Positions 1-10,595 of a stretch of 64,000 nt of DNA are shown piece after piece; the stretch's first letter is position 1, and every line of letters begins with the position of its first letter. Made by a program: the position numbers and the translations under genes. The notes beneath the pieces were generated by a model. The model was not told the origin of the DNA. It did not search any database and worked only from the letters and a program-made list of their open reading frames with translations. Source of the stretch: Tillus elongatus (Eukaryota; Arthropoda; Insecta; Coleoptera; Cleridae); assembly GCA_964006375.1 (NCBI GenBank), contig OZ023266.1, forward strand, positions 18,632,090-18,696,089. The letters are read 5' to 3'.

Positions 1-2
1 AC

Positions 3-612
3 AAACTAGAAATATGGGCTCATGAACTTGATAATAAAGTTGATAGAGACGCTGCCGATGAGATAATAATTTACTGCATTCAAGCTGCGAGAGAAAATAC
101 TGAAACACTATAACAAAACTAATTGGTTATACTGTATAGTTCTTATTTTGGATCCTCGACATAAAGTCGAAGCATTTTCCTCTTCTTCATGGGGAAAGCA
201 TCTACAATCAGAGGCAGTTCAAAATTTTGAAGAAATATTTAAAGCTAGCTACTTTAATAAATCCGCCGAGAATGGTCTACAGGATCCAATACCAGAATCA
301 GCACTGAGTCCTTAAAAGGAAGATAACGATTTTGATATTACTCACCTATTTAAGAAAGCTAATACTGATAACTCAGAATCTTGGAAGTATGAAATTGAAA
401 AATAGTTAAATGAGCCTAGGACAGAAAATTCTGAGAATATACTTGATTGGTGGAGAAGACACGAAAATGTCTACCCGTCGTTATCAAAAATGGCCAAGGA
501 TTTTCTCCGAACGCCAGCAACATCTCTACCTGCGGAAAGGCTATTTTCATGAGCAGCTTTAACAATAACAAAGCCAAGAAATCGGCGTTGACTCTATAAG
601 AAGTCTTATGTG
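3..612 (+). pseudogene. hAT transposase, C-terminal part (decayed)
   Basis: C-terminal half of a hAT-superfamily transposase, a DNA cut-and-paste enzyme acting in the nucleus. From about 70 to 600 one frame reads through WLYCIVLILDPRHK near 124-165, then WWRRHENVYPSLSKMA and TPATSLPAERLFS near 454-549. These are the last catalytic-domain block and the hATC dimerisation domain typical of the family. Three in-frame stops (313-315, 403-405, 550-552) and a frame change near 70-110 make it non-functional. The N-terminal BED zinc finger and catalytic aspartates would lie left of the window. The following 400 bases end in a hAT-like terminus. Superfamily assignment is firm; the exact family is not known. 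Confidence 0.85.
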
Positions 613-1012
613 CCTCAATTCATGACTTATGAATTCCGATTTAAAAATGTGTTAAATTTGATATTTAAAGGCAAGTATGCAATTTTAATTTCAACAGGAT
701 TATAATTTATTGTTTTTAATTTATATTTTTGTTAATCGTTCTAGCAAAAAGATGTGTTCAATAAATTAAAATAATATGTTATGTTATGTTAAAATATGTT
801 ATCTTTTTCACAAATAAATACGTTTTAGCGTTTTAATTGTTAGTCAAGATATTTTAAGATTTCTTGTTTTCTTGACAAGAAATCTTGGTATTGACATAAA
901 ATTTCTTGTCTTGTCTTGAAATCTAGAATTATTTCTTGTCTTGATCTTGTCTTGAAATCAAGACAATATCAAGACAAGATCTTAAAATTTTCAAGAATTT
1001 GGCGACCCCTAG
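613..1012 (+). mobile_element. hAT 3' end with subterminal repeats
   Basis: AT-rich tail of the hAT element. From about 845 to 985 it carries many direct and inverted copies of a CTTGTC/GACAAG-type motif (variants of TTCTTGTCTTGA and TCAAGACAAGAT), like the subterminal repeats that hAT transposases bind. The tail ends in GGCGACCCCTAG at 1001-1012, whose complement CTAGGGGTCGCC resembles hAT terminal inverted repeats. The other terminus and the 8-bp target duplication are outside the window, so the boundary is inferred from this motif and from hammerhead-family homology starting at about 1013. Confidence 0.7.
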
Positions 1013-1062
1013 TTGGAAGGCTGGCTACCATAGCCGTATTACTTTATAGGTGTATTTTCGCT

Positions 1063-1124
1063 ACAGTTAGTATGCCGTACTGACGAGCTCTAATTAGACC
1101 GAAACCGGTCTACGGTTCTAATTG
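1063..1124 (+). ncRNA. Hammerhead ribozyme 1 (type I, slightly decayed)
   Basis: Self-cleaving RNA motif. Stem I is CCGTA (1075-1079) with TACGG (1111-1115), extended by CAGTTAG (1063-1069) with CTAATTG (1118-1124). The core CTGACGA is at 1080-1086 and GAAA at 1101-1104. Stem II is GCTCT/AGACC with one C-C mismatch. Stem III is the minimal ACC/GGT followed by C1110, the predicted cleavage site. All invariant core bases are kept. Very short stem III is characteristic of hammerheads in Penelope-like elements and animal retrozymes. Homology to the pair at 10.2-10.6 kb covers about 1013-1145 and begins just where the hAT end stops. Confidence 0.8.
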
Positions 1125-1145
1125 TGGTGAGAATGCATCTAGCCT

Positions 1146-1810
1146 TTAAAATCGACCTGTTTTTGAATTATCCTTAATAATGGTCCTTTTCAATTTTATT
1201 GAATTTATGCATTACTTTATAGACACACTGTATAACTATATTCTATTATGACATTTTAGTATTACACAAAGCACTATAAAGCAAAAGAAGCAAAACTCGT
1301 CTAGAAAAAACACAAAGGAATCACATTAAAAAAAATACAGTAATAAACTAACTGTAATGAACTAAAGACTTCAATGGTTAAAAAAAGTTAAAAACAATCA
1401 ACGTTTTTGTTTTTATGCATTAGCTACCATATGTATATTTCGACACACTAATTACCCAATAATAGCACATTTTGACAATAAACTAAGCTTCCTATCGGGT
1501 AGATGAAAGTAGTGCCGCAGGAAGGCAGTTGGTAACGGTGGTTGTGGCGTGAAATTCGACTGTGTTGGCTCGACTAATTAGCTAATTAGGGCAGATTCAC
1601 AGCACAGACCTGTCAACCGGTGATTTATGAACTGCCGATTTTTAATGAGATGAAGCGATCATGGGTAATCTCTGCTGAAATTGAATCAACAGATCAAGCG
1701 GCGGTTAGCTCTCGGTTAGGGGAGATGCGTCAACAACATATATGTATTCTATATACACAGCCGCACACACACACACACGCACATACACACCTACTTACTG
1801 TTTTTCTAAC
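1146..1810. other. Unassigned AT-rich stretch with (CA)n
   Basis: I see no gene or recognisable element here. A (CA)n-rich microsatellite lies at about 1762-1790. The reading frame from 1620 runs through that microsatellite and into the tandem repeats, and resembles no protein family. Confidence 0.5.
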
Positions 1811-2374
1811 ATGTGTACCAAGTGAACAAAAAGTTATAATTTCGGTTAATAATAATATATTTGAACAACGTTATACAAAATGTCCGGTGAGTATAGGACA
1901 ATATTTTAGCAGCGTACAGGGGAGGTCAAAATAATACTCGTAGTTCATATAATCATTTTTTTCTAATGTCCCTCCTAACAAGGATATCAGGATATCATGT
2001 GTACCAAGTGAACAAAAAGTTTTAATTTCGGTTAATAATAATATATTTGAACAACGTTATACAAAATGTACAGGGTGTCCGGTGAGTATAGGACAATATT
2101 TTAGCAGCGTACAGGGGAGGTCAAAATAATACTCGTAGTTCATATAATCATTTTTTTCTAATGTCCCTCCTAACAAGGATATCAGGATATCATGTGTACC
2201 AAGTGAACAAAAAGTTTTAATTTCGGTTAATAATAATATATTTGAACAACGTTATACAAAATGTACAGGCTGTCCGGTGAGTTAGGACAATATTTTACCA
2301 GCGTACAAGGGAGGTCAAAATAATACTAGTAGTTCATATAATCATTTTTTTCTAATGTCCCTCCTAACAAGGCG
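1811..2374. repeat. Tandem repeat, three units of about 190 bp
   Basis: Three consecutive near-identical units start at 1811, 1997 and 2192, giving periods of 186 and 195. The difference is a 9-base TACAGGGTG block present in units 2 and 3 (ACAGGCTG in the third) but missing from unit 1. Each unit runs from ATGTGTACCAAGTGAAC to a TCCCTCCTAACAAGG motif. The third is shortened at its right end, close to mariner A at 2424. The CAGGGTG motif resembles mariner-type termini, so the unit may come from a transposon end. No coding potential. Confidence 0.9.
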
Positions 2375-2423
2375 CACCTAAAGATTTAGATTTCCGATTC
2401 CAACTTTTAGGATCTCTTGTATA

Positions 2424-5072
2424 AAGTGTGTCCCAAACTGGATGAGAATGTATTGCTATCTCCGTTATTATTAGAGATAAGGAGACGGTTGAATTAGCAT
2501 TGTTTTGTAGAATTTCCTGCTCGTTCCAAATATGACATGTATTTTGCCCTGCCTTTTTTCGTTTTCGAGTTATTTTAAAAAAACCAAAATTTGTCGATTT
2601 CTTTTTCCTTCAATATCTAAGTAGGCGTTGATCTGACATGTCTAAGACTTCCACATTATCAGGACACTTTTTACAGAGTAATCTTTTTGTGCTATTCTCA
2701 ACTTTGGATTATGATTTGTTTTTGAGCTACAGGTATCAACGTTTGTTTTTATTATGGCAGCCATATTGGATTTGTTGCTCATGCCATAGCCTGTGAAAAG
2801 AGCTCTCCAATGATGTACAACATGCTTGAGAAATCTTGTAATTGCACTGACAATTTTGAGAATAACCGTTTTGAGGATAGTAGGCTATGAAATCGAATAC
2901 CAGAAAACATATGACAAAAAAAGTGTTCAAAAAGTATTATGCCATGAAGTGTACCAACAGAATTATACTTTTATCATAATTTTCCGCAATGATTCACGAT
3001 AAAAAAATATTGTGATATAATTTACAATACTTAATTAGGTAATAATGCTAGGTAATATTATGTGAAACAGTTTAATAACGAAACCCGGCAATAACAAATA
3101 GAAACTCAAACTCCACAAAACAACACAATTAGAAACGGAACTCAACAAATAATAAAATAGAAACTTAAAAATACACTAAATAGAAAATTGTTCAATATGG
3201 CCACTGTTTTGTTCAATGCACTTTATACGCCTTTTTGAAACATGCCTGCAAACTCTGGTGATGGTGTTTTGGTTAATATAATTTATAGTTTCCGTGATTA
3301 TGTTTCGTAATTCATTGATATTTTGTGGTGGATCGAATTTATACACATCATTTTTCAGAGTACCCAAAAATTAAAATACATGGGTGTTGTATCAGGACTT
3401 CAAGCACACCAATGAACCAGCCCATTGTTACAAATGAGAAAATTATTAAAATTTTGGTACAAAAATTCTTTGACGATCCTATGTGAGCTGGACAACCGTC
3501 TTGTTGGTACCAAATCTCGTCTAAATTATCATGAACTCCTCTAATTGTTAGTATGATATAATTTCTCAATATTAAGATACCTTTCCCCAGTGGAATTATT
3601 TTAAAAAAAGAACGGACCCACAATGAAGTTACCTGAATTTTTTTTAATTAACTGTCTAATCTACAAATAAAAATAACAGTTTTTTTTACCTAATAAGCCG
3701 CACTAAACATTAATACCAAATCTGTCTTGCAATCGTCTTTGTTCCTTTAGATGGGATTTTCATTTGCCCAATAATGCCTATTATGGCGATTATACACACC
3801 ATAATTTGTAAATCTGGATTCATCAGTCCATATAATTTTAAAATGAAAATTTTCATCTTGCTGACATTGTCCTTGATACCATCTGCAGAATTGAAGTCGC
3901 TTAGGATAATCGTCAACATTTAAGCCTTGTACGATTGCAGGTTTGTATGGATGGTAATGACTTTGTTTTAATATAGGGTGTATCGTACTTTTTGGAACCT
4001 CAATTTGTTCATCATAAAACCGAACAGTTTGCGGAGGGGTTTCGTTTGAAACCTGTAAGAGGGCATTATTTCTTTCTTCATTTCTAGGCATTGATAGTTT
4101 CTTTGCGTGAAAGCTACCGTCGTTCAATACATTGGTCACTATCCTGCGAAATATTTTGGTGTTTGGTTGTCGTCTTTCTGGGTAGTTGTTTTGATATGAA
4201 TTTGCAGCTGCCTCAGTATTTCGGTTAGAACGAATATAACATTCCAACATGTCAAAATATTCTTCATTACTGAACATATTGTTGAATAATATTTAAAATA
4301 AACAGGAAACAAACTATTTAGTACAAAATTTTAAGCAACGTGTTAAATACACCTTAAATTATTAAGATAAAAAGGCGTCTTCGTAAATCATCAATCTGCT
4401 TTTTATTGAGTTCTGTTAGTAAATTTAGTTATTTACTGGGTGTAATGTAAAATATCATTTGTAATAATGGGCCGATTCATTGGTGTGCTCAAAGTTCCTA
4501 TTTTTGTGAATCATTACGGAAAGTTATGTTAGAAGTAGAAGTCTTTTGTTATACTCCATGGCCTACTGCTTTTTGAACTTTTTTTGTCATTTGTTTTCTG
4601 GTATTGGATTTTATAGCCTACTATCCTCAAAACGTTTTTCCTCAAAATTGTCAGTGCAATTACAAGATTTCTCAGGCATGTAATACATCATTAAAAAGCT
4701 CTTTTTTACAGGCTATCACATGAGCAAAAAATCCAATATCGCTGCCATAATAAAAACAAACGTTGATACCTGTAGCTCAAAAACAAATGACAATCCACAG
4801 TTGAGAATAGCACAAAAAGATTACTCTGTAAAAAGTGTCCTGATAATGTGCAAGTTTTAGACATGTCAGATCAACGCCTACTTAGAGATTGAAGAAAAAA
4901 AGACAAAGTTTCTTTTTTTCAAAATAACTCGAAATTAAAAGAGGCTGGGCAAAATACAAGTCATATTTGGAACTAGAATGAAATTCTACAAAACATTGAT
5001 AATTTAACCATTTCCCTATCTCTAATAATAACAGAGATTGCAATACATTCCCATCCAGTTTGGGACACACTG
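2424..5072 (-). mobile_element. Mariner A: DD41D-type element with about 570-bp inverted repeats
   Basis: Whole IS630/Tc1/mariner-superfamily element. The left terminus AAGTGTGTCCCAAACTGG and the right terminus, on the complement CAGTGTGTCCCAAACTGG, are flanked by TA at 2422-2423 and 5073-5074, the superfamily's target duplication. The inverted repeats are long (about 2424-3002 and 4510-5072) and clearly similar along their length, though diverged with indels. They enclose a decayed transposase on the minus strand. Another copy of this repeat, split by an LTR, lies at 7365-8150. Confidence 0.85.
3170..4277 (-). pseudogene. Mariner A transposase (DDE, decayed)
   Basis: Transposase for mariner A. 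The frame starting at 4277 opens with MFSNEEYFDMLECYIRS, a helix-turn-helix start like the DUF4817 domain, and continues through HTH-like repeats to FKIIWTDESRFTNYGVYNRH, which holds the first catalytic Asp. It stops at about 3747. Later pieces in other frames give YQQDGCPAH (second Asp, about 3500) and then SPDTTPMYF, where the third catalytic Asp is replaced by Tyr. At least two frameshifts and several stops are present. Spacing of the last two catalytic positions is about 40, as in the other DD41D-like elements here. The family is certain; the protein is dead. Confidence 0.85.
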
Positions 5073-5271
5073 TATTTGAATGACATTTTGTAACGTTTTA
5101 CAGCCTACATGGACAAAGAAAGTTGCACTGGAATCATGCCTGTACATTGCGAGGGAAGCCTGGAACGAATTTAGCGCCGCGCTCACAGAGCTAAAATTTT
5201 AAAAAACTAAAAACAGCTTTAAATACTTTGGGTCTTTCTTTCTGACCCACGTATTTAAGATTAGTTGCAAA

Positions 5272-5565
5272 GATTGCAATCTTAAATACGTGTGTCAAAC
5301 TAGGAGAAACATAGCCACCAGATTTCGTGAACATCTCGCACATTTACGATATGGTACGGTGGACAAACCGTGTGTGGCACAACATATATGGGATAATAAT
5401 CACCACATTGACAAAGACAATTTGAAACTTGTCAAAAATGTTAGACATCAAACTATGCTTGATTCATTAGAAAGTATTTTTATATCAAGGTCGATTAAGA
5501 ACAAAACTTCATTGAATCGTGCGGCACCTTTAATTTCAAGCCCTTTATTTTCACTTTGCATTTGA
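5272..5565 (+). pseudogene. Penelope-like element: GIY-YIG endonuclease C-terminus
   Basis: C-terminal endonuclease of a Penelope-like retroelement, the enzyme that nicks target DNA. The frame reads KYVCQTRRNIATRFREHLAH, then AQHIWDNNHHIDKDNLKLVK and LDSLESIFISR. This is the usual order in the GIY-YIG domain: the YVG-Q-T-R block, the catalytic Arg helix, H-x-x-x-N-N, and the late catalytic Glu. The Gly of YVG is Cys here. An ATG occurs at 5290, but the domain begins upstream at about 5272 and the reverse transcriptase is absent, so this is a 5'-truncated copy. The frame ends at 5565 in a stop, and the element's 3' region follows. Confidence 0.85.
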
Positions 5566-6290
5566 CCACTTAAACACTCCTAATTCGTCTGGTAGAATAA
5601 TAAATTACTGTCAATAACTTTGCCGGTCTATACATCTACTAATCTCTACGCTTATCTCGACTTAAAGACCCTTTCGTTTTCTGTGTATCTATGAAGTCAA
5701 TATAAATAATGTTTACGAAGAATTAAAATCAATATAAATATATTTTTTATGTAGTATTTTAGTTGAATTATTTATCCTTTGTTAGAATTAATAATGTGAG
5801 CCAAACACCCAGGTTTAGTTTTCTAGATAAAAAGATGAGCGGAGGTTATTGTGTTTGTCTCGCCAGATGTGGTTGTCGGCTTGGTCCAATATCCGCATAG
5901 TAAATTTCTAGATCGAAAGGGAACGTGCAGATTCCTTAAATAACTCGGTACCGTTTCTGTAAGCCTATTATACTTATATTGGATAAGGGCTCATAAATTT
6001 GTCGACCAGAAGATTAAAGCAGGTCTTCGATCTCGTAGCTTCACTACACAATAAACAAACGATAGGTCTTCGACGACAATTTTACTTCAGACTAGTTCGT
6101 TTACTTAGACGCGATATAAATACACGGTAGGTAGTAGTTTCATTTTAGAATTTTTCTTCCTCTGAAGATGTAGACATTGTCAACGAAACGATCGTAAGGT
6201 CTCTGAAATATGTGTTGCGGTGATTTGGGTTCTCCAAGTTTACTTATTAGTGCTTATCACAGGTTCCAGTTTTCACATAGTTTTTATCAC
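5566..6290 (+). mobile_element. Penelope-like 3' region with hammerhead-like motif
   Basis: Non-coding tail following the GIY-YIG remnant. The block at about 6150-6260 (TCTGAAGATGTAGAC ... GAAACGATCGTAAGG ... GATTTGGGTTCTCC) recurs on the minus strand at about 7015-7325, 36538-36640 and 54185-54420, which identifies it as a multicopy 3' end. It contains CTGAAGA at 6172-6178, an imperfect hairpin, then GAAAC at 6185-6189, a layout like a hammerhead core but with one extra T. I see no coding sequence between 5566 and 6150. Confidence 0.65.
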
Positions 6291-7014
6291 CAAATAAATG
6301 AAATTTTTCGGAACATCTATCCTGAATTTTTTGCCTAGCGTCATACATAACTTCCAAGATATACGACTGTTGGTATTTTACTGGATAAGGGTTCCAGCAC
6401 GAAGCAAGTCCCATTCTAAGTTACTAAACTAGGTCGCGACTGTCAGTAGAAAGCAAGCCATGAAGTTAGCGAGCCTCTAACGACGTAATCCTAAGAGAAC
6501 AGAACACAAAATGTGTATGTATATGCGCCAGCGGGTTGCCATAAGAGGAGACTCGATTTCCCAAAAACAAATTTAAGAGGCATCTCTATTCAGGTATAAA
6601 TATTTAAGTGGTTCATAACAGTTTGCAGTTTGGTGGATCCCGAGTGGCGGCAGCCATGTTGCCTGATGGTCGAATGATGATTGTTTTATAAATATTTGAT
6701 GAGGCTGGCAAGCTGGAGCGCTCAGACTGGCTCGCTCAAATCAGAGTTTATGGGACATCATAATATTCCGATGTTTTATAGATGTATACTGTTATCTTTG
6801 AAATGTGTTCGCCAAGGTAATTTACGAAATATCATGTTGCGAATCTACGTTATGATGCTTATACGATTTGAATAAAAATTGCCATCTCCAGAAAAAAGAC
6901 CAAAAACAAACATGTTTCGTATCGGAGGATAATCATTGGAATGTACCAGGGCGCACTGGTAATAAAATATTATGTATTTTTGTTTGCTGTTATGGATTTC
7001 ATATTTTCAAGACA
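6291..7014. other. Unassigned stretch
   Basis: Nothing recognisable beyond moderate AT-richness. A 64-codon frame at 6681-6875 matches no family I know. Confidence 0.4.
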
Positions 7015-7325
7015 CTTTTTTCATACGATATCTAGGTTCCTAAGTAAAGATTTTAACTTGTGACGAGCACTGATAAGTAAACTTGGGGAACCCAAATCAC
7101 CACAACACATTTTAAAAAACCTGACGATCGCTTCAAATCGTTTCAATGACCAAGTTAGTGTCATCATAGGATGATAAATTCTAAATATGTTACATCTACA
7201 GCTCTGATTATATTCTTGCGCAGGTACTCGGTTCATAACGATAGAGGATGGCCCAACAACACAAAAATTAATATATTTCGTTTGACGGAAATATCTCAAT
7301 TATTTCATTGTCTATCGGACGTGCC
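7015..7325 (-). repeat. Penelope-like 3' end, truncated copy
   Basis: Minus-strand copy of the block seen at 6.2 kb, starting with AAACTTGGGGAACCCAAATC at about 7079 on the plus strand. It continues with a version also found at 54185-54420, including TGCGCAGGTACTCGGTT and ATATTTCGTTTGACGG. The two share most of about 300 bases. No coding function is visible. Confidence 0.65.
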
Positions 7326-7364
7326 TCTGCTGGTTTTTCTTGTGAAGTGATCTATCAACCGACT

Positions 7365-8150
7365 TACCATATCAACTTTGGATTGTTTTTGAGCTACAGA
7401 TATCAACGTTTGTTTTTATTATGGCAGTGTCTAATTACGTTTGTACTGGTGTACCACATTTTATTTTTTTTTGTTTATTGATTAACTCGAAGGACCTGAT
7501 TATGTTTTGTTAAATTAAACGCTGATTTTAGTAACACTTAACGTTTAATAACAACTGTAAACTTATACAAAATTACTTATATTATGGTATGCTTTAGAGT
7601 CCATGAGAACTCTACGAAATGAGTAGTGATTACGCTAGCACAAGCGTGTTTCTTGTTTCGAGTCTATAGAAGAAGTGACATGAATAATTATCGAATTTTC
7701 CTACGCTATAGTTCTACCTGAGATTGGTTAGCAGGCTTATGGTCAATTGTAAACAAGAAATGATCCTTGTTGGGTTATTCCTAATCGCCTTTAAAATTGC
7801 ATTGTACAGATGGTAAATATTATAACAAAGAAGACTACTAAGAAATATGTAAATTTGAGACGTCTAATCCTCCAGATGAGATGCCTTAACAGGCAGCCAT
7901 ATTGAATTTTTTGCTCATGTGATGTACAACATGCTTGAAAAATCTTGTAATTGCACTGACAATTTTGAGAAAAACCGTTTTGAGGATAGTAGGCTATGAA
8001 ATCCAATACCAGAAAACAAATGCCAAAGAAAAATGTTCAAAAAGTCTAACAATAGACTTCTACTTTTAACATAATTTTCCGTAATGATTCCTGATAAAAA
8101 AATATTTTGATTTAATTTACAATACTTAATTAGATAATTGTACCTTGACC
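7365..8150 (-). repeat. Fragment of mariner A inverted repeat, split by an LTR
   Basis: Bases 7365-7427 and 7892-8150 together match one contiguous stretch of the mariner A left inverted repeat (about 2700-3045). Shared motifs are GAGCTACAGATATCAACG, GGCAGCCATATT and GTAGGCTATGAAATC. The two halves are separated by the insertion at 7428-7891. No transposase accompanies it, so it is a solitary arm or a MITE-like derivative. Confidence 0.8.
7428..7891. mobile_element. Solo LTR (464 bp) with 5-bp target duplication
   Basis: The insert begins TGTCTAATTACG and ends GCCTTAACA, the TG...CA form of a long terminal repeat. It is flanked by GGCAG at 7423-7427 and again at 7892-7896. The uninterrupted sequence in mariner A at 2.75 kb has GGCAG once, so this is a clean 5-bp target duplication. 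No coding sequence is inside. That points to recombination between the two LTRs of an LTR retrotransposon (gypsy or BEL type). No second copy is visible in the window. Confidence 0.75.
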
Positions 8151-8328
8151 TTCAGAAGATGGGATATGCTAAACAAAACAAAAACATGACAAGAAAAAAA
8201 TTAAAAACAATGTCATAGGGTTATTTTCAGTAGTGGAAACCACAGCCTGACCTATACTCTATATGTCTGCCATTTGGTCAACCCTTTGTGTGCCTTTTTT
8301 ATATTTTTTTCTTTTATAAATAACATTA

Positions 8329-8957
8329 CAGGCTGCGCCAATTAAAACTTTCTACCTGGAAAAGATCGAAATTTAAAAATAAAAAAAAATGCAGAAACAC
8401 GTCGACTTTGTAACCTACCCCTTAGGCAGGGGCGTAAATTATCCTTAAATTTCAAACGGCACCCTATGTTGTGTAACACATCATTTTACAGTTTGCTCAA
8501 TTCTGTTCACGACAACATGGACTTTTTCATTTTGGTTTGGATATGGCAATACAATTATCAATTAATGAAATAATCAGACAAAACACCAATGAATGAAAGA
8601 ATTTTATTTATTTAAATGTTCAAATTGTTTTCCCCCCACTTCCATGCAATAATAAAATCTTTGCTTCACTTCCGAACGAACATTTCCAAGCATTTTGGTC
8701 GTTATCTGACGACATTATTCAACAATTTGCCGACGAAGCTCCTCAAGTAAGTTTGATAGTGTTGCATAAATGTTCTACTTCAAGTGTCTCCATAGAAAAA
8801 AGTCTAAGGGTGTTAAATGTGACGATCTGGGAGGACACTCAATTAAACCAATGCGACCTATCCAGTGATTAGGAAAGTCCTGTTTAAGAAAATCACGCCC
8901 AGCTGCGGCATAATATGGTGAAGCACCATCCTGCTGTAACCACACATTTTCCAATTT
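8329..8957 (-). mobile_element. Mariner B: 3' part of a DD41D-type element
   Basis: Minus-strand fragment of another mariner-superfamily element. From about 8957 down to 8603 the frame gives WLQQDGASPYYAAAG (second catalytic Asp), HWIGRIGLIECPPRSSHLTP and LDFFLWRHLK (third Asp). Exactly 41 residues separate the two Asp. Internal stops follow WRHLK and IVE. A TA at 8327-8328 precedes the terminus CAGGCTGCGCCAATTAAAAC. The 5' two-thirds of the transposase is missing and LINE copy 1 begins at about 8958, so the element was truncated by or before that insertion. It resembles mariner D at 38.3 kb in protein but not in terminal sequence. Confidence 0.8.
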
Positions 8958-9212
8958 TCCATGTTAGGTGGTAGCGGACTTTTCCTTTACGTGATAGTAG
9001 AGGATTTTTTTCACGCCCGAGGAGGTACCACCCCGTACATCAAGGGGCCCGGTGAAGTCCCAACGGAGGTGTCCGGTTCTGGTGTATGAGTCGGTTTCCC
9101 TTATAAACAAAAATAATGATGGCTCCTCCTTGTACAAAAGATTTCGGAGATAAAATACCCCTCCATTCGGATCTCCGGGAGAGGGATGTGCAGAGGCGCC
9201 GGCATCAAGATT

Positions 9213-9924
9213 TGACATATCCTTCTCGAATAAATGTTGCCTAAATTCTAACCTGAACTCCGTCCACCATTTCCTCCAGGCTAATAGGCCCCAAATCCTC
9301 TTCCTCACCGAAACCCAAATCAGTGCGAAAACAGCCACTAATCACCTTAAGTTCCCGGGGTATGAGCTTCTTACATCCTTTAGAATGCATGGAGGTGTGT
9401 GCGCATATGTCCGTAGCAATCTACCCCGCACCAGGCTCCCCAATTTGGAAGCTGGAAGAAAAGACATACTTTGGATGAAACTCTCTCTCAGTGCTGCAAC
9501 TAAATTAATCTTTGCATTTACCGGTCACCTTCTGACAACAACTTTGTCCAGCTCTTCGACTACCTTTTTGAAAAAAACGACCATCCGATTTCTAAATATC
9601 CTTCCACCGAGGTCACTATTCTTGGTGACTTCAATGTCTATAATAAGGAATGGCTGGGTTCTAACCGATCCACAAGGGAGAGCAGCGGAAGCCTTCGCAG
9701 TCAGCAATTATTTAGCCAATATGGTTCAACAGCCTACTTACTTTCCTCGCATCCCAACACACAGTTCGAATCCCTTGGATCTTCTTCTTGCTGCAAAACC
9801 TGAATGCTATAAGACATCACTCACCGCCCCCCTTGGTCGCTCAGACCACGTCATGATCACTGCTTCCTGCGCAATGCAACCTGAGGTCACACAGTCATCA
9901 CACCCACATATGGTTTGGCACTAA
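9213..9924 (+). pseudogene. LINE copy 1: AP-like endonuclease domain
   Basis: Endonuclease/exonuclease/phosphatase domain that would nick target DNA for target-primed reverse transcription. Visible blocks in order are LNSVHHFLQANRPQILFLTE at about 9249-9308, with the metal-binding Glu of the LTET motif, then FPGYELLTSFRMHGGVCAYV, and in a shifted frame VTILGDFNV near 9620. The last block, TAPLGRSDHVMITAS, contains the catalytic SDH at 9840-9848. The ATG at 9385 lies inside the domain and is not its start. Frameshifts around 9510-9640 break the frame. It ends at a stop at 9922-9924. Confidence 0.8.
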
Positions 9925-10193
9925 AACTCCGCGAACTAGGACGAGATGCGGGATTACTTTTCCTCATTTCTATGGGCGTCTGTCTGCTTCTCTCATCCTG
10001 ACCCCTCTGATATCTAACAAAACGTCACCGAAATCATCCAAGCTGGCATGGAATTATTTATTCCACGTACACAGAAAACCTCTTCAGCCACTAAGCCCTG
10101 GTTCCCTAAATCATGTGACAAGGCCAGACTTGAAAAGGTCAAAGTTCACAAAACGCTTCTACAAAATCCCAATCAAGAAAACCGTATTACTTT

Positions 10194-10286
10194 AGATGCA
10201 TTTTTGCTACAATTAGTATGCCATACTGAAGAGCTCTAATGAGAGCGAAACCGGTCTGCGGTTCTAATTGTTGCGAGAATGCATCT
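10194..10286 (+). ncRNA. Hammerhead ribozyme 2 (type I)
   Basis: Core CTGAAGA at 10226-10232, stem II GCTCT-AATG-AGAGC at 10233-10246, then GAAA, a minimal stem III ACC/GGT, and cleavage after C10256. The stem I base CCATA/TGCGG is weakened by an A-C mismatch and a wobble pair. Outer helices CAATTAG/CTAATTG and AGATGCAT (10194-10201)/ATGCATCT (10279-10286) are perfect. Confidence 0.85.
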
Positions 10287-10502
10287 AGCCTTACATACTT
10301 TGTCCCTATATTAGGGTAGAAATGGGCCAGGGCTGACAATTTTCTAAATTGTTAGTTAGTTGTATACAGTCTCTATTTTTTAACACTTTGTGTTATTTGG
10401 AACTGACGTGGCAACATACTACTTGGTTCCGGAACTAGGTGGCGGCACGTCCACCACTCACTTAATGTTGAAAGGCTGGCTAAACTGTAGCCGTATTACT
10501 TT

Positions 10503-10595
10503 AGATGCATGTTTGCTACAATTAGTATGCCGTACTGAAGAGCTCTAATGAGAGCGAAACCGGTCTACGGTTCTAATTGTTGCGAGAATGCATCT
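10503..10595 (+). ncRNA. Hammerhead ribozyme 3 (type I, intact core)
   Basis: Best copy. Stem I is CCGTA (10530-10534) with TACGG (10566-10570), CAATTAG (10519-10525) with CTAATTG (10573-10579), and AGATGCAT (10503-10510) with ATGCATCT (10588-10595). The intervening internal loops could make the tertiary contact with loop II. The core CTGAAGA is at 10535-10541, stem II is a perfect GCTCT-AATG-AGAGC, and GAAA is at 10556-10559. Stem III is ACC/GGT without a loop, and H17 is C10565. Such a tiny stem III usually needs a dimeric fold to cleave well. Confidence 0.92.

Noticed and set aside
1620..1934. 104-codon frame as a gene
   Set aside because: It crosses a (CA)n tract and the first tandem repeat unit, with no protein similarity.
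8964..9338. 124-codon minus-strand frame
   Set aside because: It lies antisense to the LINE copy 1 5' region and endonuclease start; a shadow, not a gene.
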